From Flavobacterium sp. N3904 (GTDB lineage Bacteria; Bacteroidota; Bacteroidia; Flavobacteriales; Flavobacteriaceae), in assembly GCF_025947305.1 (NCBI RefSeq), contig NZ_CP110009.1, positions 2,831,501 to 2,895,500 of the forward strand: DNA of 64,000 bases. The letters are read 5' to 3'. Positions 39,765-49,836 of the stretch are shown here, piece after piece (position 1 is the first letter of the stretch; each line of letters starts with the position of its first letter). Under the pieces are notes generated by a model that worked only from the letters and a program-made list of their open reading frames with translations, had not been told where the DNA came from and did not search any database. Both the position numbers and the translations under genes were made by a program.

Positions 39765-42700
39765 CTAAAAGCCATATCCCAAACCAACAGTAATTCGGGC
39801 CGGATCATCAAAGCTTTTAAAGTAAGTGACCCGGGCCGTAATTACATTGAGGCCATTCAGCCATACTCCGCCACCAACCGACTGATGCCACTTTTTGGAG
39901 TTTTCTCCACTTAGCCACACTCTTCCGTAATCATAGCCTCCCAGGATTCCATACGACATGGGTATGATACTTTTTTTGATTTTCCCAATATTCCATCGTA
40001 TATCGGTACTTTGATAATAGGAGGCATTCCCCAAAAATCTTTGGTTTCGGTAACCTCTCAAATCATAATCGCCGCCAAGTGTCGCACCTTGATAAAACTC
40101 ATAATTATTATTAAATAATACTTTTGATTTTAAAATGGTGGCAAAGACAATCAGCCCTTTAGCATCGATTTTATGATTGAAATTAATTTTCGCGTCCAAT
40201 GTTGGGAAATTAGTTTTCGTTTCATCGATGTTCATTTTCCAACTTCCGGCCACTGAAAATCCAAAACCCATAGTAGGAAGTGACGGAACATCATAATTCT
40301 CAAAACTGTATTTTAAAGTGGCTCCGGCATATTGCTGGAAGTCAAAAACATTTGGATTTACCACACCGGGAATATTGATGTAGCGGTCGACAGTTTCTTC
40401 GACTTTAATTCTTTCAAAATTGGCAGAAAAATTTATTTCACTTCCATATCGTCCCACTTTTTTGATGGATGGAGCAACTTTTTGCGTTCGTAGTCGAACC
40501 CGATTGTAATCCATACCATAATTTTTTTCATCATTTACGGTCTCGTTTCCATAACCAAAATAGTTTATCGTAAAATTGGGGCTCGTAGATTGCAGCTGTA
40601 AGCCAAGGTCCCAGTTGCCCAAAGCCTTTGGAAAAAGACCGTTGTACGTCAATTCATATCCATCGGTTGCAAAGAAATAATTGAAGATTAGGGTATGACG
40701 CTGTGTAAACGGATTTTGTTTGAATTTGTTGACGGTATAATTGGCAATGAAGCCCAATTTGACACCGTCATCCGGATTGTAACCCCCAAAAGGATATCCT
40801 GCAAAAGCATTGTATTTTACTTTTTCATAATTGTAAAAATTAGGATCGTACTCATCTGTCAAAACGGTTTTGGTTTTTGAATCCAAAGTATAGCTGTTCG
40901 GTTTTGATTTAAAATCATATATTTTTATCTGATCCCCGTTTTCAACCGTATAAAGGTCATTATTTTGTCCTCCTATCAAACGAATTTTTATATCCGATTT
41001 ATAATTTCCTTTTACTTCAAATACGTCATCGTCATCGAGACCGTAAATCCAAATGTTTTTGGTTTTGTCTGCAGTAAAATTTTTGGTATAAAGCAATTCA
41101 TCACCTTCTTTTTTAATTCGATAAACGCTTATTTCGGTACAGTTTTTTGAGGTATGTGTAACCTTAAATTTGTCTTTTTTGTCGGTTCCGACAATCAAAA
41201 CCGTTTTTTGCAATACCCTGTAATATTCTTTGGCATAGTTTTGTAGTTTGGTTTTTCGTACTTTGAGCTTACGTTTGATATCTTCAATCGTTGCGTCCTG
41301 AACTTCTTTGGGCAAATGAGTAAAAGCGGCATCAATGTCGGCATCGCTAAGGTGCTCCTGAATGTATTTGGCTTGGGTGATCCATTCTTTTTCATTGGCC
41401 GTTTTTAGTAATGCGATATCTTGCGGATACGCTTCGCGGTTCAGCCATTTTACGTTGCGGATGTCCTCTTTAAAAGTTTGCTGATGCCTTAGTGCAGGCA
41501 TATTCATTAATAGCGACAGCAGTGCGCCATCATATTTGGTAAAGGCCTGATCCCTGTCTCTAGGTATGGGTTCGTAAACTATTTTTCCGTTTTCTTGATA
41601 TTCTCCCCAACGCCATTGTTCGGTATTTCTGTCCCAGTCTCCAATGAGCATATCAAATAATCGGGCTTTGATATATTCGGGTTCATCGATGGTATATTTT
41701 TCATCTTTGTGCAAATTTTTCATTACATCTTCAGTACTGAGAATGTCTAATGGTCTTCCAAGACTTTTGGTGTTTTTTTGATTGTTTGCTAAATGCTCTT
41801 CCACCAGATACAATTCATTTCCAAAATTATAATTAAACCCTTTTAAGGAGGGCTGTTTTGGAATATAATATAAAATTGGATTGGTGTGGGATACGCCAAT
41901 TTTAGCAGCCATATTTCCAACGGCAAGAGGCGTGTAGGGGTGGGAGGTAGTATAAAAATCAAACAAAAAATCTTCGGCATAGGTATCATTAAACTGATTT
42001 AAAACAAATTGGTCTTTAAATACAACGGATTGCAGAAAACGGGAAGTGCTTTTTTTTAAGGGATGCATTATATATTCTTTTCCATTTCCATCAACCAGTC
42101 GTAATGATTTTGATTGATGGTCTCGTTCTTCTCTTGTAGATTTGACTCCGCCAAAAAGGGTGTCCAAAGTGGCAGTTTTGGCTGTAATGGGCAAACTATA
42201 ATATTTTCTGTAATGCAACCCAAAAAGGAATTTATGAAAAATACTTTTTTTCGTCATTTCGGTAGTATAAATAGACGTTGTAGTTGTGTTGGCAAATTGT
42301 GTTGGTAAATTTTTTGGAGCTATGGTGTCCCTAACTTTTATAATAGTTTGTTCAAAAAGTAATTTCTCTTTATGGTTTTCATTGCCGTAAAAACGTACTT
42401 CGGTTTTTCCGTTTTTATAAAGTGTCAATAGGGCGTATCCATTGCCGCCATAAGAAAAATCAGTTGGATTGACAGCCTTTGCTGCCTCAGATTTTGAGCC
42501 CGAACCGCTAATGATTTGTCTGATATTGTTTTTGGTTAGGTATTGTAAACTATGATCGTGACCGGAAACTACAATGACGTTCCTTTGGTTTTGCAGGAGC
42601 GTTTTTACTCGTTTTGTAAAATTGTTGTATACCTTGTTTTGTATATCTTGCGGATCAATACCCGATGTTTTCCGAACAAAATTGATAACTGAACCTATAC

Positions 42701-43499
42701 CTGGAAGCGGAATTTTTTGTTCCAACGGGAAAAGTTGCTTTTCTACAGAAAATTGTCCACCATGGCTTCCGTTACTCAGCAGCGGATGGTGCAGTGCAAG
42801 CAAAATTGTTTTATCTTGATTTTTATTCAATAGGCTTTCCAATTCTTCAAAGAAATTTTCACGGGTTTTGATAGTGCAGTTGTCATTGATCGTTGGATAT
42901 TTATCCCAGTCTTCCAAAAACCATTGGCTGTCTATAGTTATTAGCGTTATGTTTTTGTCAATTTTTAATTCTTCCAGACCACAGCTTTTTTGGGGCAAAA
43001 ATGCTTTTTTGTCATTGAGATAAGTGGTTACCAATTTTGCCTGTTCTTCCAAACCAACAATACCGCTGTACCAATCGTTGTTGCCTGGGATGAAAATGGT
43101 TTTTCCTTTGAAATTTTTTGATAATTGCAGCTGATTATTGAGTTTTGTTGTGGCTTCAGCCCGTTCTGTTGGCGAATCTTTACTTGGTAAACCTTTTGGA
43201 TAAATGTTGTCACCAAGAAACAGCAGTGTACTTTTTTTAGTTGCTTTTTCCAGCCTGTTTTCCAGGAGCGTAAGCGTTTCCTGTGATTTTTTATCTACTG
43301 TATTTCCAGCATCTCCTACCAGGAAAAAGGTATGGGCAATTTTAGAGGAATCAGTATCACTTTGAATCGTTTGATCTTCAATATTTTTGCCATATTGGGG
43401 ATTATGTGTGGCACAAGATTGAAAAAGCAGCACTAAAAAAATGAAATTGTATTTTATGGCACTCTCCTTTATGAAACTTTTTTTAAAAAATAATATCAT
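39765..43499 (-). CDS. Metallophosphoesterase fused to an outer-membrane beta-barrel
   Basis: This 1244-aa lipoprotein (ATG at 43499, lipobox VLLFQSCA) begins with a calcineurin-like phosphoesterase domain (about 40-360): FLVGDAGN, LFLGDNIYPKG, IPGNNDWYSG, LALHHPLLS and VVSGHDHS supply all metal ligands. A middle region (about 420-900) has no recognised family but contains GDWDRNTEQWRWGEY and PRDRDQAFTKYDG, which resemble kinase-like catalytic loops. The C-terminal part (about 900-1244) is a surface-antigen/Omp85-type barrel ending RITVGLGYGF. The function of the combination is unknown. Confidence 0.85.
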   Translation of the reverse strand: MILFFKKSFIKESAIKYNFIFLVLLFQSCATHNPQYGKNIEDQTIQSDTDSSKIAHTFFLVGDAGNTVDKKSQETLTLLENRLEKATKKSTLLFLGDNIYPKGLPSKDSPTERAEATTKLNNQLQLSKNFKGKTIFIPGNNDWYSGIVGLEEQAKLVTTYLNDKKAFLPQKSCGLEELKIDKNITLITIDSQWFLEDWDKYPTINDNCTIKTRENFFEELESLLNKNQDKTILLALHHPLLSNGSHGGQFSVEKQLFPLEQKIPLPGIGSVINFVRKTSGIDPQDIQNKVYNNFTKRVKTLLQNQRNVIVVSGHDHSLQYLTKNNIRQIISGSGSKSEAAKAVNPTDFSYGGNGYALLTLYKNGKTEVRFYGNENHKEKLLFEQTIIKVRDTIAPKNLPTQFANTTTTSIYTTEMTKKSIFHKFLFGLHYRKYYSLPITAKTATLDTLFGGVKSTREERDHQSKSLRLVDGNGKEYIMHPLKKSTSRFLQSVVFKDQFVLNQFNDTYAEDFLFDFYTTSHPYTPLAVGNMAAKIGVSHTNPILYYIPKQPSLKGFNYNFGNELYLVEEHLANNQKNTKSLGRPLDILSTEDVMKNLHKDEKYTIDEPEYIKARLFDMLIGDWDRNTEQWRWGEYQENGKIVYEPIPRDRDQAFTKYDGALLSLLMNMPALRHQQTFKEDIRNVKWLNREAYPQDIALLKTANEKEWITQAKYIQEHLSDADIDAAFTHLPKEVQDATIEDIKRKLKVRKTKLQNYAKEYYRVLQKTVLIVGTDKKDKFKVTHTSKNCTEISVYRIKKEGDELLYTKNFTADKTKNIWIYGLDDDDVFEVKGNYKSDIKIRLIGGQNNDLYTVENGDQIKIYDFKSKPNSYTLDSKTKTVLTDEYDPNFYNYEKVKYNAFAGYPFGGYNPDDGVKLGFIANYTVNKFKQNPFTQRHTLIFNYFFATDGYELTYNGLFPKALGNWDLGLQLQSTSPNFTINYFGYGNETVNDEKNYGMDYNRVRLRTQKVAPSIKKVGRYGSEINFSANFERIKVEETVDRYINIPGVVNPNVFDFQQYAGATLKYSFENYDVPSLPTMGFGFSVAGSWKMNIDETKTNFPTLDAKINFNHKIDAKGLIVFATILKSKVLFNNNYEFYQGATLGGDYDLRGYRNQRFLGNASYYQSTDIRWNIGKIKKSIIPMSYGILGGYDYGRVWLSGENSKKWHQSVGGGVWLNGLNVITARVTYFKSFDDPARITVGLGYGF

Positions 43500-43856
43500 T
43501 GTTTTATTTTTAATATTAATTGCTAATAGGTTTGGTTTTTTGGTCAAAGACTCTAAATTTCTAAGCGTAATCTTGTCACAAGGCTTAAAGCTTTTTCTTA
43601 TTTTGAATTGGCTAAATGCCGGGTTTTTAATGATAAAGTATCTGGAGTTAAGATAATGAATATAACTTTCAAAATTTTAAACTTAAATATCAATATTTAC
43701 AGTTTTGAGTTCTCAGAAAACGCAACGAATACATCAAGTAAAGAAAATATTTCATAAATCTATTTAAGAAATGGTGTCGAAAATTGAAAAAATGACAATA
43801 ATTATTTTATAGAAAGTTTTTTCAAATCATGCAAAAAAGGGTTCGCTAGGACCACC

Positions 43857-43906
43857 AAAAATCACAAACCTCCAAAATCAAATGACTTTGGAGGTTTATG
43901 ATTTTT
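43857..43906 (-). terminator. Long hairpin between the phosphoesterase gene and an AraC remnant
   Basis: AAAAATCA-AAACCTCCAAA pairs with TTTGGAGGTTT-TGATTTTT apart from one mismatch. It probably terminated the decayed AraC gene and may act both ways. No other gene is seen in 43500-43924. Confidence 0.6.
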
Positions 43907-43924
43907 GCTATTGAATTAAATTTT

Positions 43925-44176
43925 TTAATTTAAGTTTCTATATTCATTCGGAGTATAACCTGTACTTTTTTTAAACATTCGATTAAAATGCTGCGGGTAC
44001 TTAAAACCCAATTCAAACACTATTTGACTTACCGACTTATCAGTATCAAAAATTCGTTCTTTGGCAAGATTTATTAATTTTAATTGAATGTTTTCCTGCG
44101 CCGTTTTTCCAGTTTATTTTTTGATTAAATCTTAAAAAATTATGATGATTTTGATTTATAATGTTTATACAAATTA
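43925..44176 (-). pseudogene. Remnant of an AraC-family regulator (C-terminal HTH only)
   Basis: The minus-strand frame ending at 43925 reads a clear second AraC helix-turn-helix: KSVSQIVFELGFKYPQHFNR, then STGYTPNEYRN. Upstream in the same frame TGKTAQENIQLKLI and NFLRFNQK continue the domain, but an in-frame TAA (44114-44116) separates them. No start or sensor domain is present, so this is a degraded gene. Confidence 0.8.
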
Positions 44177-44253
44177 TGTTCTCTAAATTTAACCATTAGC
44201 CCATATTGCCTATATGAGAATACTGATGATTTAAGAAAAATAAGAGTGTAGAT

Positions 44254-44288
44254 AAAAAATCCTGAAATTTATTAATTTTCAGGATTTA
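44254..44288 (-). terminator. Terminator of the T9SS-substrate gene
   Basis: AAATCCTGAAA pairs with TTTCAGGATTT. A T run follows on the minus strand, about 20 bases past the stop codon. Confidence 0.8.
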
Positions 44289-44307
44289 GGATAGGGATAA
44301 CTCTTTT

Positions 44308-47300
44308 TTACTTTTTTATAAATTTTGTATTAGAAGTTCCTCTGTCAGAAACAATTTTTATAAAATAAGTACCTGGCATCAATGTTGAAACATCAATATT
44401 ATTAATGTTATTTGCATTAGAAACTACCATTATTAACTGTCCAAGTATATTATAAATTTGGATGGTTGATAATTCAATATCGTCCTTTGTATTTATATTT
44501 AAAGTTCCATTAACAGGATTTGGGTATAAAACAAAATACTTACTGAATGAAAAATCCTGAACACCTAAAACTTTGGAAATTGTTGTTGTAGGTACATTCG
44601 TTGTAATTGTGCTATTGTAATCAAAAAAGATATTAGCTGAATTACCAAAGGTATCTCCTTCGACAAGTGTAGCTTTTGTTTTTATCTTAAAAGCAAGATA
44701 ACCGTCATTATTTGCGTCATCAAAAGGCAGATTAATATCCTTAAATTTAAATTCAACTTTGTTATTATCTGATATCTCAGTCGAGAATAAATGGCTTCCG
44801 CTCAAAGGAGACAATGAATTTATATCGTACTTGGCAGTATCAATTACATCTTTCACAATAATATTTTGTGCGGTATAAGTACCTGTATTTTCAAAACGAA
44901 TAATATAATGTACATAATCTCCAACCTTTGTTTGCGAAATAACATTTCCTTCAATACATGTTTTATCATTTGGATCAAAAGAATTAACTACAATCTGATC
45001 AAAAGCAAAACTATTATTATTTGGTGTCTCATCTGTTTGCAATGACGAAATTTTTGCTGAGTATTTCAAAAACATTCCGCCATTTACAGGTGGTGTTTCC
45101 ATTGGTGAATTTATATTTAAGACAAATGAGATTTCTCTTGTTTCTAGGGGTCTTAAATTAGAAAAATCCCATTTTAGATTATTCTGAGACTGACTTGAAA
45201 AATTAGGAGTAGTCTGTAGCACATCTATTAAGTCATCCATATAATCAAAAGATACACTACCTGAAAGCTGCTGATTACCTTTATTAGTAAATACTATTTT
45301 ATATTTAGCGTCAAATCCTGGTCTTGCCGGAGTTAATGGTAAGATAGTAACTTCTAAATCTGGGTGCATGCCTTTTGGGCTAATACAAAAATCACCATTA
45401 TGTGGACTCACCTGAGAAGGGAAATCTACAGCAATACTGGCAGGAACAACATTAAAATAAGATGGATTTTCGAAAACAGGAGTTAATGTATGAAATCCGT
45501 TTTTTAATGTAACAGTGTAATTTCCAGTACTATTTGCTATGTAGCTAGTTGTATTTTGATCTGAAGAAATATCCAATTTTAAATTAGCAAAAGCAATATC
45601 ATTCAAATCACAGCCATTATTGTCTGAATCTAATTTATTTTGTCCCTGAACAAATTTATAATCTTGGCCCAGTAAACGAATTATTCTGCCAGCTGGTATG
45701 CCTCTGTAATTAATAAAACCTCCTGAATAAATAAGTTTTCCGTTTGATTGAGGTACAATTTTGGCAGTATAATCTATATCGCTGTTATGAAATAAATTGG
45801 TAAAAGTTTCGTCATAACTCCCGTCTAATTTTAACCTAGCAAAAAATCTATTTTTATTATTTTGAGTACTATACCCTGAAACCAAAATTTTATCATCTGG
45901 TTGCATTCCAGTCACGAATGTAACGTAATACTCACTATCTATAGGTGTATAATTAAAAGAATTATCAAGACTCCCGTTTGGATTCAATCTAAAAAAACCA
46001 TTGGTATTGTTCTTTTTAAAAGATAAAATAATCTTTCCATCACTTTGAACAAATGCTCCACTTCCATTTGGTTTCACAATAGGATCGAGTACAAATGAAG
46101 TGTCTTCTGACCCATCAGTATTAAGCCTTGCTAATCCTTTGTTAGCTTTATATGCGCTTGATGACATTAAAATTTTGCCATCAGCTAAAACAATAATGTC
46201 TGATACATAAGGTAAAGGAGAATCATTCATACCTTGCCAGGTGGCTTTAAAAGTTGTATCTAAAGATCCATTGCTATTTAAGCGTACAAGCCCTAAAGCT
46301 GTATTCCCATTGTAAGTTTTAAAATCTCCAGCAACTAATATTTTATTATCAGCAAGTACAACAACTTTATGTACATCATAATCAAACCCTGTACCAATAA
46401 CAAATGAATTGTCTCTGGATCCGTCATAATTCAGTCTCACTATTCTATTGGTAGTTATGTTATTGAATCCCTGAAAACCGCCACCTGCAACCATTTTTCC
46501 ATCTTTTTGTACTGCAATAGAATTTACTGTAAAATTCATATATTGATCACTAAATCCTTTGACACCCCCAAATGTTAATGATTCATCCAGACTTCCATCA
46601 CTGTTTAATCGCACCATACCATTTGTTATTGTTTTGGCGTTATAGCTAAAAAAAGTTCCGGCAGCTAAAATTTTGTCATCAGGAAGAATGGTTACGGCAG
46701 TTACCTGTCCATAATCAAATCCCACAACAGCATTATTAAAACTGCTATCCTTAGTCCCATCACTATTTAGTATTATAACATAATTTGCAACTTCTTTATT
46801 AAATTTATTGAACTGCCCTGAAACAAGAACTTTTCCATTTGGTAGCAAATCCAAATCATTAATCTGGTAATCTACTCCAGTTCCTGTTTTGAAAGTGGTG
46901 TCGATTGTACCATCAGAATTAAGTCTAATTATGCCATTAGAATTGGAACCTGTTATAATAAACTTCCCCCCAAGAATGATTTTACCGTCAGGCTGGATTA
47001 TGATTTTCGCAATTCCTCGCGCATCCCAGACACCAATGCTATTAGTATTGAAGCTGGAATCAATAGTACCATCATTATTTAACCTTAATAATTTAACGTT
47101 ATTAGTATTATTAAGACCTTCAAAAGCTGCTGAAAACAGAATTTTTCCATCCTTTTGTGATGCAATATCATATTGAACGGTTATTTTATCAAGTACGGGA
47201 GTCAAATCAATATCTAAGCTTCCATCTTTATTTATACGAAAAATTTTATTCCCGCCAGTACTTACTCCAGCCACAATAATTTTGCCATCAGTTTGTAACC

Positions 47301-47883
47301 TTATAGTCGTTACACCCGCATCAATAGCTGTAAAAGCAGTAAAAGAATTATCCAGACTTCCATCGTTATTGAGTCTTATCACGCCACCTTTTGCATTGAG
47401 AATTCCTGATATCAAAATTTTACCGTCAGGCTGTATGGCAACGTCGGGTATGTTATCTTCACTTGTTCCGCTAATGGTAACTCCAGGAGCTAAAACAAAA
47501 CTTTTATCAACACTCCCGTCTGTATTTAATCGTACTATATTCTTAGCGCCTACCGAATTATAAGAAGTAAAATAACCAATTGCAATAATTTTTCCATCCG
47601 TCTGAATTTTAAAATTATATCCAGCATACTTAAATCCTGTTCCGGTATTAAAACTAGTATCTAAAATATTTTTGTCAAGTCTTATTAATTCTGTACCGCC
47701 AGTATTTTTACTTTTTAGAAAAATTATTTTTCCGTCTTGCTGTACACCCGCTTTTAAAATATTATAATCTATAAAATGACTTCCCAAAGGCAAGCTAAAA
47801 GTATTAAATGTAGGATCTCTGTCAGCTGGATTTTGAGCATATGCGTTAAAAATGACAAAAAAGAAAATATATAGTTTTTTCAT
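44308..47883 (-). CDS. Delta-60 repeat protein with type IX sorting domain
   Basis: This 1191-aa secreted protein has a signal peptide (cleavage near NAYAQ-NP). Roughly fifteen to twenty delta-60 repeats (pattern DGKI-G...RLN-DGS-D-SF) cover about 20-770, probably as beta-propellers. A domain near 985-1110 (SFDPNDKTCIEGN, YIIRFENTGTYTAQNI) is common in Bacteroidota surface proteins. The C-terminal type IX domain is YPNPVNGTLNIN...GTYFIKIVS. It is exported by Sec and then by the gliding-associated type IX system. Single gene. Confidence 0.9.
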   Translation of the reverse strand: MKKLYIFFFVIFNAYAQNPADRDPTFNTFSLPLGSHFIDYNILKAGVQQDGKIIFLKSKNTGGTELIRLDKNILDTSFNTGTGFKYAGYNFKIQTDGKIIAIGYFTSYNSVGAKNIVRLNTDGSVDKSFVLAPGVTISGTSEDNIPDVAIQPDGKILISGILNAKGGVIRLNNDGSLDNSFTAFTAIDAGVTTIRLQTDGKIIVAGVSTGGNKIFRINKDGSLDIDLTPVLDKITVQYDIASQKDGKILFSAAFEGLNNTNNVKLLRLNNDGTIDSSFNTNSIGVWDARGIAKIIIQPDGKIILGGKFIITGSNSNGIIRLNSDGTIDTTFKTGTGVDYQINDLDLLPNGKVLVSGQFNKFNKEVANYVIILNSDGTKDSSFNNAVVGFDYGQVTAVTILPDDKILAAGTFFSYNAKTITNGMVRLNSDGSLDESLTFGGVKGFSDQYMNFTVNSIAVQKDGKMVAGGGFQGFNNITTNRIVRLNYDGSRDNSFVIGTGFDYDVHKVVVLADNKILVAGDFKTYNGNTALGLVRLNSNGSLDTTFKATWQGMNDSPLPYVSDIIVLADGKILMSSSAYKANKGLARLNTDGSEDTSFVLDPIVKPNGSGAFVQSDGKIILSFKKNNTNGFFRLNPNGSLDNSFNYTPIDSEYYVTFVTGMQPDDKILVSGYSTQNNKNRFFARLKLDGSYDETFTNLFHNSDIDYTAKIVPQSNGKLIYSGGFINYRGIPAGRIIRLLGQDYKFVQGQNKLDSDNNGCDLNDIAFANLKLDISSDQNTTSYIANSTGNYTVTLKNGFHTLTPVFENPSYFNVVPASIAVDFPSQVSPHNGDFCISPKGMHPDLEVTILPLTPARPGFDAKYKIVFTNKGNQQLSGSVSFDYMDDLIDVLQTTPNFSSQSQNNLKWDFSNLRPLETREISFVLNINSPMETPPVNGGMFLKYSAKISSLQTDETPNNNSFAFDQIVVNSFDPNDKTCIEGNVISQTKVGDYVHYIIRFENTGTYTAQNIIVKDVIDTAKYDINSLSPLSGSHLFSTEISDNNKVEFKFKDINLPFDDANNDGYLAFKIKTKATLVEGDTFGNSANIFFDYNSTITTNVPTTTISKVLGVQDFSFSKYFVLYPNPVNGTLNINTKDDIELSTIQIYNILGQLIMVVSNANNINNIDVSTLMPGTYFIKIVSDRGTSNTKFIKK

Positions 47884-48114
47884 GTTAATTTTTTTCGTAA
47901 AAATAGAATAATTTTTAATAAACCAGTAGTTTAATCAGTTTTCTTGATAATCTGTTTCAACCGAGTTCAAAATATACTGTCAAAAATAAAGCAAACGATT
48001 TTCGTAATGATAGTAGCATAGTGAAAAAAAATTTGGAGCAAACAAATGAAAGATTAGTAAAAGCAAGAAATTTGTTTATTGAGCTATATTTGTAACTTGT
48101 TGATATTTAATATT
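47884..48114. other. Intergenic stretch with no recognised feature
   Basis: An A/T-rich spacer between the T9SS-substrate gene and the decayed effector. No coding frame, hairpin or repeat was recognised. Confidence 0.4.
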
Positions 48115-48525
48115 TTAATGTGAAGTGAAAGAAGAATATAATAGATTTAAAGCAGGTAATGGAAAGTCGCTTTTTAAATATTTTTGGTGATTTTTTTCAT
48201 CAATTTCATCAAAGGCTTCTACTAATTGTTTTTTCAGAACTACCCGTATTAGATACTTTAACAGCTTGGATTTGATGCCTAATGTCAACTCCTTATAATT
48301 AAATGGGTTAATTGTATAAATAACAATGTATCAGTCATGCTCACAATTAGGCAATAACCCACCTTCAATGACCAGATTGTATAATTCATAGACCAGTTTT
48401 TCAACAATAACAATTATCTGCTAAACCTCATTTTCTTGAGATTGGACAGCACTATTGTTAGCATTGCTATTAGCTGCACTAGTTTGTATTCTATTTTGGA
48501 AAAATTTTTCGTATTGTTGAGCCAT
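48115..48525 (-). pseudogene. Decayed eCIS cargo gene keeping an intact N-terminal leader
   Basis: The first 34 codons (ATG at 48525, TAG at 48421-48423) encode a near copy of the 1521-aa effector's leader: MAQQYEKFFQNR, then TSAANSNANNSAVQ. DNA identity to the effector start is high across about 75 bases. After the TAG the same frame continues with protein-like sequence (VEKLVYELYNLVIEGGLLPN), a TGA at 48331-48333, then NYKELTLGIKSKLLKYLI and a final TAA at 48115-48117. This reads as a 137-codon cargo gene broken by two stops. Alternatively the 34-aa peptide alone may be expressed. Confidence 0.6.
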
Positions 48526-48588
48526 TTTTTGTTTTTTAGGAATCTACTTCTTAACTTATGATTTTAGCTTTTAAAACCAGAAAAAAGA

Positions 48589-49701
48589 TTAACCTTTCTT
48601 ATAATTTTTTACCACAATATCATATAGTGGAGTAGGAGTTAAGTTATTTACAGTAAGTGGGACATTTTTACAATCTTTATCCCAATGTGTAAAATCTCCA
48701 TTGTCAAAGTTAATGGTACACATTATGTCGTTGCCTTGACTGTGTGAACCATGTGAACCCTCAGTAGTTCCCGGAATCCAGACTTTGTCAGCAAATTGAA
48801 AGAAGCAGATACCCAATAATTTAGTTGGGTTTTTAGCAGCATACTCAATGCTTCCTGCCAATTGCCCGTCTACAACTTGTTGATAATTAGGTTTTAATCT
48901 GTTGTATCCGATTTCTGTAAATATAATCGGCTTGTGATATTTCTCGTATGCTAAATCAACATAACCTTTTCCGGATTCTTCGGCATTTTCAAATAGATAT
49001 TCACGTTCATTATAGCTTTGAGGTGCGAGGAATAAGCGCTTGTTTAAGTTTTTAGTTGTTTTTTTGTCCAAAACCGCAAATAAAGGATCCCAAAAACCAA
49101 AGCAAGGAAATTTTCCTCCATAGGTAGCAAAATCAACTGGATGTCCAATTGGTACTTCCCGGTAGTTTGGATATTTTGCTGCCTCAATATCTGCCCAGGA
49201 AGTTGTAAAATCAATATAGTTTTGAGCAGTATAACCAGCTACCCTCGGTTCGTTTCCAATAACAATTCCTGCAACGGCACTATGATAGTCTGTTTTTTCT
49301 TTATTAGAAAAGGAATCTATTAATTTTGGAATCTGTTCGTCTCTCTGGTTCAATCCTTCATTTGGTTTAACAAAATAACAAGAAACTGTTACCAGAATCT
49401 TTATATTAAAGGAATTGCAATAATCTAGAAATTTCAAATGATTATTTCGCGGTTCCCAATCGTACAATCTAATGAGAGTAACTCCCATATTGGCTAAGGT
49501 CTGAATATCATTTCTGGCCTTATTGGGTCCGGTAAGATCACAGTGACTTCCGCTTTTTGACGTATATTCTGTTCCCCATGCAGGAGCCATACAATCATAA
49601 GCGACGTCACTTCCAAAGAAGATTAAAGTTGTATTTGCAATTGATGGATTATATCCGTGAGGATAGGGAGCATAGCAAATTCCGTTAAAATTTTTGTTCA
49701 T
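48589..49701 (-). CDS. GH-A clan glycoside hydrolase-like protein without signal peptide
   Basis: This 370-aa TIM-barrel-like protein has MGVTLIRLYDWEPRNNHLKF near 72, the acid/base-type IGNEP at about 149-152 (Glu 151) and the nucleophile-type FTEIGYN at about 261-267 (Glu 263). The motifs resemble GH17/GH72-like beta-glucan enzymes of clan GH-A. There is no signal peptide, unusual for a glucanase, and it lies just downstream of the DUF4157 toxin. It may be an eCIS cargo or a cytosolic enzyme, although it lacks the shared leader. Confidence 0.65.
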   Translation of the reverse strand: MNKNFNGICYAPYPHGYNPSIANTTLIFFGSDVAYDCMAPAWGTEYTSKSGSHCDLTGPNKARNDIQTLANMGVTLIRLYDWEPRNNHLKFLDYCNSFNIKILVTVSCYFVKPNEGLNQRDEQIPKLIDSFSNKEKTDYHSAVAGIVIGNEPRVAGYTAQNYIDFTTSWADIEAAKYPNYREVPIGHPVDFATYGGKFPCFGFWDPLFAVLDKKTTKNLNKRLFLAPQSYNEREYLFENAEESGKGYVDLAYEKYHKPIIFTEIGYNRLKPNYQQVVDGQLAGSIEYAAKNPTKLLGICFFQFADKVWIPGTTEGSHGSHSQGNDIMCTINFDNGDFTHWDKDCKNVPLTVNNLTPTPLYDIVVKNYKKG

Positions 49702-49836
49702 AATGGTTATTTTTTAAGGGTTATTGAATAAATTATTATTACAGAGTAATAGTTTTTTTTATGAATTTTATTAGATGTTTTTTTGCGATCAACTTTTTTG
49801 CGATTTAAAAAATACGGATGTTATATTGCTAAAGTT

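Noticed and set aside
44308..47883. Periodic DNA similarity suggestive of a repeat array
   Set aside because: The period corresponds to delta-60 protein repeats in an intact coding frame, not to CRISPR or tandem DNA repeats.
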